Assembly: GCA_905236835.1 (NCBI GenBank)
Contig: CAJOQY010000003.1
Coordinates: forward strand, 1 to 5,848
Origin: an uncultured Oscillibacter sp.
Lineage (GTDB): Bacteria; Bacillota; Clostridia; Oscillospirales; Oscillospiraceae
Direction: 5' to 3'
DNA length: 5,848 nucleotides
The notes below the pieces were generated by a model. The model saw only the letters and a program-made list of their open reading frames with translations, made no database searches and was not told the DNA's origin. Made by a program: the position numbers and the translations under genes. Positions 1 through 5,414 of the stretch are shown here, in pieces (the first letter of the stretch is position 1; every line of letters starts with the position of its first letter).

Positions 1-19
1 GACTGAAATGTATAATATA

Positions 20-568
20 TTATGATTTGCCTTTGATCTGGTTTCCACAGCGGGGACAGGTAATCATGATTTTGCCTTTCCCTTTCGGTACGCGGCAGAC
101 CGCCCCGCAGGATTCGCAGGTGAAATATTTATGCTCGCGGTCTTTGACGCGCATGATAAAACGCTTGACTTGCGATACGCGCGCGGAGATAAACTTCGTG
201 ACGGCGTCCGCCGCGCGGCGGACAGAGCGGCCAATACCCGCGTCGCGCCAGCGGTCGCGCCACTGCGCGGAGAGAACCAGCCATTTTTGATTCTCCGCCT
301 GACGCTTGTACAAATTTTTGGACAACAGCCGGAACAGCAAGAGAATGAAAATAATATTTAACATCAGCCCGGACAGACCGGTCAGGACTCTCAGGCGCAA
401 GACGGCGAAAAACATCCGCACAAAGCAGAGAATGATATAAAGCCAGATCATCGCGCGGCCCAGATTGTCCAGACCGTTGCGGCCCATCATGAACTGATTC
501 AGCCATCCGCCGAACGCGGAGAAGTTCCGGACGCACCATGCCCGGATTTTGTCAATTATATTGCCCAT
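20..568 (-). CDS. Membrane protein with C-terminal zinc ribbon, function unknown
   Basis: Seen: a 182-residue protein. Two hydrophobic segments at about residues 39-57 and 62-82 form a hairpin-like membrane anchor. A basic, Arg/Trp-rich stretch follows (about 88-147), then a zinc ribbon with Cys151, Cys154, Cys171 and Cys174 (CxxC-x16-CxxC) around a VPKGKGK loop, ending five residues before the basic tail stops. The reading frame stays open 24 codons further upstream, but I chose the ATG at 566-568 because GGGAGGG sits 8 bases before it and a promoter-like pair lies just upstream; the longer start has neither. Family knowledge: small membrane proteins with a C-terminal ribbon containing a VP(R/K)GKGKI-like stretch are common in Clostridia and mostly annotated only as zinc-ribbon proteins. 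Inference: the ribbon probably faces the cytoplasm, as cysteine zinc sites usually do; a nucleic-acid or protein-binding role is possible but not shown. It is divergent from htpG; no functional link is implied. Confidence 0.75.
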   Translation of the reverse strand: MGNIIDKIRAWCVRNFSAFGGWLNQFMMGRNGLDNLGRAMIWLYIILCFVRMFFAVLRLRVLTGLSGLMLNIIFILLLFRLLSKNLYKRQAENQKWLVLSAQWRDRWRDAGIGRSVRRAADAVTKFISARVSQVKRFIMRVKDREHKYFTCESCGAVCRVPKGKGKIMITCPRCGNQIKGKS

Positions 569-576
569 AATAAATG

Positions 577-583
577 CCCTCCC
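577..583 (-). promoter_or_regulatory. Ribosome binding site that fixes the start of the zinc-ribbon gene
   Basis: On the minus strand this reads GGGAGGG, 8 bases upstream of the ATG at 566-568. It is the reason for preferring that start over the in-frame ATG at 638-640, which has no purine-rich site at a suitable distance. Confidence 0.7.
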
Positions 584-593
584 GGAATATGAC

Positions 594-622
594 AGAATAT
601 ATTTTAAATCTATTTTACTCAA
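594..622 (-). promoter_or_regulatory. Probable sigma-A type promoter for the zinc-ribbon gene
   Basis: Read on the minus strand, TTGAGT (617-622) and TATTCT (594-599) are separated by exactly 17 bases. Each differs from the TTGACA/TATAAT consensus at two positions. Transcription would begin near 587, giving a leader of about 20 bases with the ribosome binding site inside it. This supports the shorter start for the gene. The call rests on motif and spacing only. Confidence 0.5.
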
Positions 623-682
623 AATGAATGCCGGAAACAACCGGTGGAAAGCGGAATTTACAATTTTGTTACAGAATTTCGA

Positions 683-711
683 TGTTATTTCCGGCGGAAT
701 CGTGTTATCAT
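683..711 (+). promoter_or_regulatory. Possible extended -10 promoter for htpG
   Basis: TGtTATCAT at 703-711 matches an extended -10 element (TGn followed by a TATAAT-like hexamer, one mismatch). The hexamer 17 bases upstream, TGTTAT at 683-688, is a poor -35, which is acceptable for extended -10 promoters. Transcription would start near 718 and give a leader of about 60 bases. I found no CIRCE-type inverted repeat (TTAGCACTC-N9-GAGTGCTAA), so HrcA control is not indicated. The element is weak evidence by itself. Confidence 0.35.
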
Positions 712-726
712 GGCTTTTGAAAAGCC
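712..726 (+). repeat. Short inverted repeat at the putative htpG transcription start
   Basis: GGCTTTTGAAAAGCC is a perfect 7-bp inverted repeat around a single central base. It lies directly after the candidate -10 hexamer, so it would span the transcription start. It is too tight to form an RNA hairpin with full pairing, which fits a protein-binding palindrome better than a structured leader. No known operator is recognised. Confidence 0.4.
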
Positions 727-757
727 GTAATAATAAATATTTTTATGAATGATCCTG

Positions 758-765
758 AAAGGAAG
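758..765 (+). promoter_or_regulatory. Ribosome binding site of htpG, long spacing
   Basis: AAAGGAAG is the only good purine-rich site ahead of htpG and lies 13 bases before the ATG at 779, longer than the usual 5-9. The upstream in-frame ATG at 749 has only AT-rich sequence before it and would add ten residues not expected in HtpG, so 779 is preferred. Confidence 0.55.
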
Positions 766-778
766 CGCAAAAACAATC

Positions 779-2791
779 ATGGAGAAGAAAGAATTCAAAG
801 CGGAATCCCGGCGTCTGTTGGACCTGATGATTAATTCGATTTATACGCATAAAGAGATCTTCCTGCGGGAATTGATCTCGAACGCGTCTGACGCGTGCGA
901 CAAGTTATGCTATCAGGCGTTGACGGATCAGAGCGTGGGGATGAACCGGGGGGATTTCGCGATTCATATTGAATTGGATCCCGCCGCCCGGACTTTGACG
1001 GTCTCAGACAACGGAATCGGCATGAATCAGGCGGACTTGGAGGAAAATCTTGGCGTCATCGCGTCGTCGGGGTCTTATAGATTTAAACAGGAACTGGCGA
1101 AAAACGCGCCGGAAAATAATAATAATAATAATCCGGACGGCGGGGAGAATGGCGGTCAGGATTCCGGCGCGGGCGAAAATGATCGTGATGATAATAATAA
1201 TATTGATATTGAATCCGACGGCGGCGAAAATCCGGACAGCCCCGCGGATGTGATCGGTCAATTCGGCGTGGGATTTTATTCGGTTTTCATGGTGGCGGAT
1301 CATGTGACGGTCATTTCCCGCAAATACGGCGAGGAAACCGCGTGGAAATGGGAATCTGACGGCGTGGACGGTTACGCGGTCGAACCGGCGGAACGCGAAC
1401 AAGCCGGGACGGATGTGATTCTGCGTATGCGTCCGGATACGGATGACGAAAAATACACGGAATTTTTAGAAAGCTGGAAGATTCAGGAATTGGTGCGTAA
1501 ATATTCGGATTATATCAGATTCCCGATCCGGATGGAAATCAGCAAGACGCGCAAAAAAGAAGATTCCCCCGAGGACAAGCCGGAATATGAGACGTATCAG
1601 GAAGAGGAAGTATTAAACTCCATGATTCCCATTTGGCAGCGTCCGAAATCACAGGTCACGGAGGAGGAATATTTTAAATTCTATCGCGACAAGTTCCGGG
1701 ATTATACGGATCCGTTGCGCGTGATACCCGTATCGGCGGAAGGCAATGTCAGCTATAAGGCGTTGTTGTTTATCCCGGGCGCCGCGCCGTATGATTTTTA
1801 CACGAAAGATTATCAGGCGGGCTTGCAGTTGTATTCCAGCGGCGTTTTAATTATGGACAAATGCGCGGATTTATTGCCGGAATGTTTCAGATTTATACGC
1901 GGCATTGTGGATTCGCCGGATTTGAGTTTAAATTTATCGCGCGAAACGCTCCAGCATGACCGGCAGTTGAAGATTATCGCTGGGAATCTGGAAAAACGCG
2001 TCAAGAATGAATTGTTAAAATTACAGAAAGACGACCGGGAAAAATATCATACTTTCTGGAAGCATTTCGGACGGCAAATTAAATACGGCGCGGCGTCGGA
2101 TTACGGCGCGCATAAGGATTTATTGCAGGATTTATTATTATTTTACTCGTCGAATGAGAAAAAACTTGTCACGTTGTCTGAATACGCGGACCGTATGCGG
2201 GAATCGCAGAAATATATATATTACGCGGCGGGTGAAAGTCTGGAAAAGGCGGATTTACTGCCGCAGACGGAGCGTTTAAAAGACGATGGCATAGAAATTT
2301 TATATTTCACGGAGGAAATTGACGAATTCTGCGCGCAGGCGCTGCGGACGTATCGGGAAAAGGAATTCCGCTCGGCGCTGGATCAGGAATTGGAGGAAAG
2401 CGACAAGGAAAAAGTCAAAGAAGCGTCGGACGCGCATAAAGGCGTATTTGATTTTGTCAAAGAGACGCTCGGGGACAAGGTCAAGAGCGTGACGGCGTCG
2501 GCAAGATTGAAATCACATCCCGTTTGCCTGACGGCGGGAGAGGGTTTAAGTTTCGAGATGGAAAAATATTTCCAGTCGGTACAGCCGGATATGGGATTGA
2601 AAGCCGAGCGCGTTTTGGAATTAAACACGGATCATCCGGTGTTTACGGCTCTGGAACAGGCCGTGGAAGAAAATCCGGAGAAGGCGAAAGATTACGCGAA
2701 TATATTATATCATCAAGCGCTGTTAATCGCCGGACTGCCGCTGGACGATCCGTCCGGCTATACGGATTTGATCTGCAAATTGATGCGATAA
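779..2791 (+). CDS. htpG: Molecular chaperone HtpG (bacterial Hsp90)
   Basis: HtpG is a homodimeric cytosolic ATPase that remodels client proteins, often with DnaK. The frame gives 670 residues, somewhat longer than typical HtpG. The start at 779 gives MEKKEFKAESRRLLDLM, the usual HtpG N-terminus. The GHKL ATPase domain shows the catalytic Glu31 and Mg-binding Asn35 in LRELISNASDA, the DNGIGM motif at 77-82 and GQFGVGFYS from 160. The middle domain carries the ATP-contacting Arg388 in NLSRETLQHDRQLKII; the C-terminal dimerisation domain ends in ILYHQALLIAGLP and a short tail. Oddities: an Asn/Asp/Gly-rich insertion at about 109-153 between the lid start and GQFGVGFY, encoded partly by AAT repeats, and IASSGS at 94-99 where IAKSGT is common. 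The frame is intact throughout and ends with tandem TAA TAA. It is monocistronic, followed by a terminator. The identity is secure; the effect of the insertion is unknown. Confidence 0.97.
   Translation: MEKKEFKAESRRLLDLMINSIYTHKEIFLRELISNASDACDKLCYQALTDQSVGMNRGDFAIHIELDPAARTLTVSDNGIGMNQADLEENLGVIASSGSYRFKQELAKNAPENNNNNNPDGGENGGQDSGAGENDRDDNNNIDIESDGGENPDSPADVIGQFGVGFYSVFMVADHVTVISRKYGEETAWKWESDGVDGYAVEPAEREQAGTDVILRMRPDTDDEKYTEFLESWKIQELVRKYSDYIRFPIRMEISKTRKKEDSPEDKPEYETYQEEEVLNSMIPIWQRPKSQVTEEEYFKFYRDKFRDYTDPLRVIPVSAEGNVSYKALLFIPGAAPYDFYTKDYQAGLQLYSSGVLIMDKCADLLPECFRFIRGIVDSPDLSLNLSRETLQHDRQLKIIAGNLEKRVKNELLKLQKDDREKYHTFWKHFGRQIKYGAASDYGAHKDLLQDLLLFYSSNEKKLVTLSEYADRMRESQKYIYYAAGESLEKADLLPQTERLKDDGIEILYFTEEIDEFCAQALRTYREKEFRSALDQELEESDKEKVKEASDAHKGVFDFVKETLGDKVKSVTASARLKSHPVCLTAGEGLSFEMEKYFQSVQPDMGLKAERVLELNTDHPVFTALEQAVEENPEKAKDYANILYHQALLIAGLPLDDPSGYTDLICKLMR
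1115..1201 (+). repeat. AAT trinucleotide runs encoding poly-Asn within htpG
   Basis: Six AAT codons in a row occupy 1115-1132 (Asn113-118), and a second run, GATGAT followed by three AAT codons, lies at 1187-1201. Between them is GGCGGGGAG/GGCGGT-type Gly-Glu sequence, and a related GGCGGCGAAAATCCGGAC segment follows at about 1219-1236, echoing AATCCGGACGGCGGGGAGAAT at 1130-1150. The in-frame, internally repetitive composition suggests growth by replication slippage and local duplication. All units are multiples of three, so the gene stays open. Confidence 0.75.
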
Positions 2792-2828
2792 TAAAAATTA
2801 TAAAAATAAAATAAAATTATAAAATACA

Positions 2829-2872
2829 GGGCGGGCCGGGGTTTTGATTTTCCGGTCCGTCCCGCGATTTTT
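2829..2872 (+). terminator. Probable bidirectional Rho-independent terminator
   Basis: GGGCGGGCCGG (2829-2839) pairs with CCGGTCCGTCCC (2852-2863) with one G-U wobble and one bulged T. The loop is about 12 bases. On the plus strand a run of five Ts follows at 2868-2872 after a short CGCGA step, so it should end the htpG transcript. On the minus strand the same stem is followed by a T-rich stretch (complement of about 2790-2828), so it would also end transcripts from the toxin-antitoxin genes. It lies midway between two convergent genes, as expected. Confidence 0.8.
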
Positions 2873-2905
2873 GTTGATATGAAAAATTATAAATTATCGA
2901 CGTTT

Positions 2906-3121
2906 TTATGACACATTCTGTCCTTTTTCCGCCGCTTCCTGTTCAAGTAACTGGCGGCGGTTACGTTCCACTACGGAGCGCATGAAACCCGCGTATGACT
3001 CCGGCGTAAGGGGAGGGCAATCTTCATCGTACACAATCGGGCGATCTTTTAACGCGTCAATTTCCGCGATTTCTTCCGGGGTAAGGGGGATATTGGGATC
3101 TAACGTATATTTTATGATCAT
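2906..3121 (-). CDS. Putative antitoxin of the BrnT toxin, non-canonical type
   Basis: A 71-residue acidic protein encoded directly after, and overlapping, a BrnT-family toxin gene, where the antitoxin is expected. The start at 3121 has AAGGAAG 7 bases upstream. The N-terminal part resembles a short PLTPEEIAEIDALKDRPIVYDEDCPPLTPE segment rich in acidic residues and prolines; a basic, Arg-rich helix (about 45-60, RSVVERNRRQLLEQE) follows, then a short polar tail. It lacks the recognisable ribbon-helix-helix pattern (ITIRLD...Y...) of classical BrnA antitoxins. I recall similar short proteins with an RPI(V/I)xDEDxPxLTPE core beside BrnT-like genes in Clostridia, but cannot verify this here. Inference: it binds and neutralises the toxin through the acidic region. 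Whether it also binds DNA is not evident. The gene stops well before the terminator at 2829-2872. Confidence 0.65.
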   Translation of the reverse strand: MIIKYTLDPNIPLTPEEIAEIDALKDRPIVYDEDCPPLTPESYAGFMRSVVERNRRQLLEQEAAEKGQNVS

Positions 3122-3395
3122 GGTATAACTTCCTTTCAGACAGACTTGCTTTTCTTGCGGAAATCAAACGGATATTATTTTTCCTTTCAGTAAACACCAC
3201 AAAAAGAATATCGCGTACTTTGCCGATAGTTTGATAGCGATCTTCATAATCGCTGTGCGCCTCATCATAAAACTCAATCCGGTTATTATCTTCAAAAACA
3301 CGGGACGCTATCTGAAATGTTACGCCATGTTTTTCAAAATTGATTTTATTTTTATCTTCGTCCCACTCAAATTCTAATTTTAATCCTCTGTTCAA
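3057..3395 (-). CDS. brnT: BrnT-family RNase toxin (DUF497)
   Basis: BrnT toxins are small RelE-fold ribonucleases that inhibit translation and are held inactive by the antitoxin encoded next to them. The 112-residue product has the family pattern from end to end: FEWDEDKNKINFEKHGVTF at 9-27, RVFED at 32-36, the H/D/E-rich segment at about 42-54, LFVVFTER at 64-71 and IRLISARKASLSERKLY at 75-91. Usual BrnT proteins end about here, near 90 residues; this one runs on about 20 residues in sequence that also encodes the antitoxin start. The start is TTG at 3393-3395, chosen because GGGGGA precedes it by 8 bases and it gives the expected short N-terminus; no ATG is available nearby in frame. A promoter-like pair lies just upstream. 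The two genes probably form one transcript with coupled translation. Family assignment is strong; activity is inferred. Confidence 0.9.
   Translation of the reverse strand: MNRGLKLEFEWDEDKNKINFEKHGVTFQIASRVFEDNNRIEFYDEAHSDYEDRYQTIGKVRDILFVVFTERKNNIRLISARKASLSERKLYHDHKIYVRSQYPPYPGRNRGN
3129..3135 (-). promoter_or_regulatory. Antitoxin ribosome binding site inside the toxin gene
   Basis: AAGGAAG on the minus strand, 7 bases ahead of the antitoxin ATG at 3119-3121. It lies within the toxin's ERKLY codons, so toxin translation passes over it; a good site here lets the antitoxin be made efficiently even though the genes overlap. Confidence 0.65.
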
Positions 3396-3402
3396 GTTGA
3401 TT

Positions 3403-3408
3403 TCCCCC
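3403..3408 (-). promoter_or_regulatory. Ribosome binding site supporting the TTG start of brnT
   Basis: Minus-strand GGGGGA, with 8 bases between the G-run and the TTG at 3393-3395. It is the main evidence for a TTG start, which together with a strong antitoxin site would favour antitoxin over toxin synthesis. Confidence 0.55.
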
Positions 3409-3431
3409 GCGTAATTCGCTTGTATATTTTT

Positions 3432-3461
3432 ATTATATCATAAAATTATATACATACGCAA
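3432..3461 (-). promoter_or_regulatory. Probable promoter of the toxin-antitoxin operon
   Basis: On the minus strand TATAAT (3432-3437, perfect -10) is preceded by TGA, making an extended -10, and by TTGCGT (3456-3461, a -35 with two mismatches) at an 18-base spacing. Transcription would start near 3425, about 30 bases before the brnT TTG. A 16-bp AT palindrome lies 10 bases upstream of the -35, where an autoregulator could bind. Confidence 0.55.
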
Positions 3462-3471
3462 GAGCTAATAT

Positions 3472-3487
3472 ATTATAAATTTATAAT
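3472..3487. repeat. 16-bp perfect AT-only palindrome between trmO and brnT
   Basis: ATTATAAATTTATAAT is self-complementary over all 16 bases. It covers the last codons and stop of trmO and lies 10 bases upstream of the brnT -35 hexamer. Being free of G and C, it is too weak to be a normal terminator. It may be an operator, or chance in AT-rich sequence constrained by the codons for Ile-Ile-Asn-Leu-stop. Confidence 0.45.
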
Positions 3488-4222
3488 TTCCCGTACTGTC
3501 AGAATATCGTCGCTGACGGTGAATTTGATTTCAAGATTGGCGAATGAAAATCCGTAAATTCTGTCGGGGTTGTCATGATAACGCGGGCGCGGGTCTTGGG
3601 ATAATATATCGCGCAGCGCGGATTGATATTGAACCGGCACGCGGGATAATAACTCCGGCGGGATAATGACTTGTAACAGATGATTGAACGGCGATTGCGA
3701 CGCGAAACCGCCGAGGGCGCCGGGTATGGAATCGGCGTAAGGCAGATAGGGTTTTATATCTAAAATCGGCGTATTGTCGATCAAATCCGCGCCGGATATG
3801 ATCAAAACCGGGCCGGTATCGGGACGGATTTCGATTTTTTCTAATTTCACGCAGGACAAGCCAATCGGATTGGGACGGAACGGGGAACGGGTGGCGAATA
3901 CGCCCATCCGGACATTGCCCCCCAGACGGGGCGGGCGTACCGTCGGAGACCAGCCGCGGTTTTGGGAATCGCCGGATAAATCCGGATCGCGGTTTTCGGC
4001 GTGACGATCCCGGATAGATTGATGAAAAACCCAGACAAGCCAGATATGGGAAAATCCGTCGAGGCCGCGCAAAGCGTCTGGATTGCGATAGGGCGGCGCG
4101 AAGATAATTTCTGATTGTAAAGAGTTGATCAATCCGCTTTGACGCGGGACGCCGAATTTTGTCGGGAACGCGTTTTTGATACGCGCGATTGGCGTGAAAT
4201 AAAAATCATCATGATGATTCAT
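3473..4222 (-). CDS. trmO: tRNA (N6-threonylcarbamoyladenosine(37)-N6)-methyltransferase TrmO
   Basis: TrmO (TsaA/YaeB family) uses S-adenosylmethionine to methylate t6A at position 37 of threonine tRNAs, giving m6t6A and tuning decoding. Its fold is a small beta-barrel unlike ordinary methyltransferases. The 249-residue length fits the longer, E. coli-like form. Visible signatures: the N-terminal PIARIKNAFPTKFGVPRQSG (11-30), LDGFSHIWLVWVFH (54-67), the family block VRPPRLGGNVRMGVFATRSPFRPNPIGLS (95-123), DLIDNTPILDIKPYLPYADS at about 145-164, and a C-terminal segment containing QDPRPRYH typical of longer members. A polar stretch at about 71-90 between FHQ and WSPTVRPP looks longer than usual. 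The ATG overlaps the end of mutY by 14 bp; TTGGAG lies 13 bases upstream, a poor spacing, so translation is probably coupled to mutY. Identification is by motifs. Confidence 0.93.
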   Translation of the reverse strand: MNHHDDFYFTPIARIKNAFPTKFGVPRQSGLINSLQSEIIFAPPYRNPDALRGLDGFSHIWLVWVFHQSIRDRHAENRDPDLSGDSQNRGWSPTVRPPRLGGNVRMGVFATRSPFRPNPIGLSCVKLEKIEIRPDTGPVLIISGADLIDNTPILDIKPYLPYADSIPGALGGFASQSPFNHLLQVIIPPELLSRVPVQYQSALRDILSQDPRPRYHDNPDRIYGFSFANLEIKFTVSDDILTVREIINL

Positions 4223-5366
4223 GTTCTGTGATACGCTCCAAGGCGATTTGACGGAATTTGGCGAACGCGGACGGAATGGCGTAATCCGTCAGTTTGGCGG
4301 CGTCCAGCCAGTGAAAGGAATCGGGTCCGGGTCCGGAGACGGTCAGAAAATAACCGGTCATATGCCATTCGATATGGGTGAAAATATGTTTCGCGGAGAT
4401 TTTCTGATGCCAATGGAGAATATTAAAATTCCAGTCATGGATTTGGGCGGCGATTTCGGTTTCGGACAATTCGCCGGGAAGATTGGGAAATTCCCATAGA
4501 TTGGCGAGCAGACCGGATTCCGGACGCTTTCGCGCCGCCACGCGATACGCGCCGGGATCGCCGGTCGGACTGTCGGTTTGATATTCGGCGGGGTCAAAAC
4601 GCGATAATATTAATATGGTATGATGTTCGACGCGGCGGGCTTTTTTCGCGGCTTTGACGGGCAGAATCTCAATCGTATGATTTTGGCGCGCGAGACATTG
4701 AGCGGACAAAGGGCAAGTATCGCAATGGGGCGGGCCGTTCGGGACGCAGATCACCGCGCCTAATTCCATGACGGATTGATTAAAAATCCGGATTTCGGAT
4801 TTTGATTGTAATAAATTGACCGGAAGGGCCGCGCCGAAGATTTTTTTTGTCTCCGGCGCGGAAATATTCAGATGACAGTCGGCGAGACGGGCAATCACGC
4901 GAAGGGCGTTGCCGTCGATGGCGGGATACGGCAGGGCGAACGCGGCGGACGCGATGGCGGCGGCGGTATAATCGCCGACGCCGGGTAATTTTAACAAATC
5001 AGGATAGTTATCCGGGAACGCGCCAAGCGCGGCGATTTGACGGGCGGCGCGCTGTAAATTTCTGGCGCGGCTGTAATAACCCAGCCCTTGCCAGAGAGAC
5101 AATAAATCCTCTTCCGGCGCGGCGGCAAGGGCGTATACATCCGGAAATTTTTCCAGAAAGCGGCGGTAATAATCTAACACGGCGCTGACGCGGGTCTGCT
5201 GGAGCATGATTTCGGAAATCCAGATTCGATACGGATCCCGGGTATGCCTCCACGGGAGATCGCGGGCGTTGGATTGATACCAATTTAACAGCGGCGCGGC
5301 GATTTTTTTCAGCGCGTCTTTTACGCGCGCGGCTTCCGATCCCGCCTGACAGTTTTCGATTTTCAT
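4209..5366 (-). CDS. mutY: A/G-specific adenine DNA glycosylase MutY
   Basis: MutY removes adenine mispaired with 8-oxoguanine or G, the last barrier to G:C to T:A mutation in the GO repair system. The 385-residue protein has the whole family architecture. The HhH-GPD domain shows LPWR at 37-40, catalytic Glu52 in SEIMLQQT, LWQGLGYYSRARNL at 91-104, the hairpin LPGVGDYTAAAI at 127-138 and catalytic Asp151 in AIDGN. The 4Fe-4S site is Cys207, Cys215, Cys218, Cys224, spaced x7-x2-x5; E. coli MutY has x6-x2-x5. The C-terminal NUDIX-like domain that recognises 8-oxoG (about 245-380) includes LLANLWEFPNL and the FTHIEWHM motif. The ATG at 5364-5366 is the only reasonable start before LNWYQ, yet no Shine-Dalgarno sequence precedes it, only AT repeats. 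The gene overlaps trmO, on the same strand. Identity is secure. Confidence 0.97.
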   Translation of the reverse strand: MKIENCQAGSEAARVKDALKKIAAPLLNWYQSNARDLPWRHTRDPYRIWISEIMLQQTRVSAVLDYYRRFLEKFPDVYALAAAPEEDLLSLWQGLGYYSRARNLQRAARQIAALGAFPDNYPDLLKLPGVGDYTAAAIASAAFALPYPAIDGNALRVIARLADCHLNISAPETKKIFGAALPVNLLQSKSEIRIFNQSVMELGAVICVPNGPPHCDTCPLSAQCLARQNHTIEILPVKAAKKARRVEHHTILILSRFDPAEYQTDSPTGDPGAYRVAARKRPESGLLANLWEFPNLPGELSETEIAAQIHDWNFNILHWHQKISAKHIFTHIEWHMTGYFLTVSGPGPDSFHWLDAAKLTDYAIPSAFAKFRQIALERITEHESS

Positions 5367-5372
5367 AAAAAT

Positions 5373-5396
5373 ATAAATATAAATATAAATATAAAT
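5373..5396. repeat. Four tandem ATAAAT hexanucleotides upstream of mutY
   Basis: Plus-strand (ATAAAT)x4 with a partial unit before it and AAAATATATAAAAT after. On the minus, sense strand for mutY, it is (ATTTAT)x4 ending about 6 bases before the ATG, exactly where a ribosome binding site would be. No GC base occurs from 5367 to 5420. Copy number may vary by slippage. Confidence 0.8.
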
Positions 5397-5414
5397 AAAA
5401 TATATAAAATTTAA

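Noticed and set aside
129..539. A 136-codon minus-strand frame overlapping the zinc-ribbon gene
   Set aside because: It is a shifted reading of the same strand; the zinc-ribbon frame has the membrane segments, four Cys residues, start site and promoter.
549..752. A 67-codon plus-strand open frame between the zinc-ribbon gene and htpG
   Set aside because: It covers both divergent promoter regions and the start of the opposite gene, has no ribosome binding site, and its product resembles no family I know.
1004..1402. A 132-codon minus-strand frame inside htpG with poly-Ile runs
   Set aside because: The Ile runs are the antisense reading of the AAT repeats. The frame lies wholly within an intact htpG and has no independent support.
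2906..3395. Toxin-antitoxin pair as part of a larger mobile element or defence island
   Set aside because: No integrase, transposase, terminal inverted repeat or att-like direct repeat is visible around it; the neighbours are core genes.
3472..3487. Palindrome as the trmO terminator
   Set aside because: The stem would be entirely A-T with no loop left after full pairing and no T-run tied to a GC stem.
4847..5188. A 113-codon plus-strand Arg-rich frame inside mutY
   Set aside because: High Arg content is the typical antisense shadow of a CpG-rich gene; the mutY frame on the other strand is complete and has all motifs.
5373..5396. Tandem repeat as a CRISPR array or replication-origin iteron
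   Set aside because: Units are only six bases, contain no spacers, and are pure A/T within a 54-bp gene gap; no DnaA-box or Cas gene is nearby.
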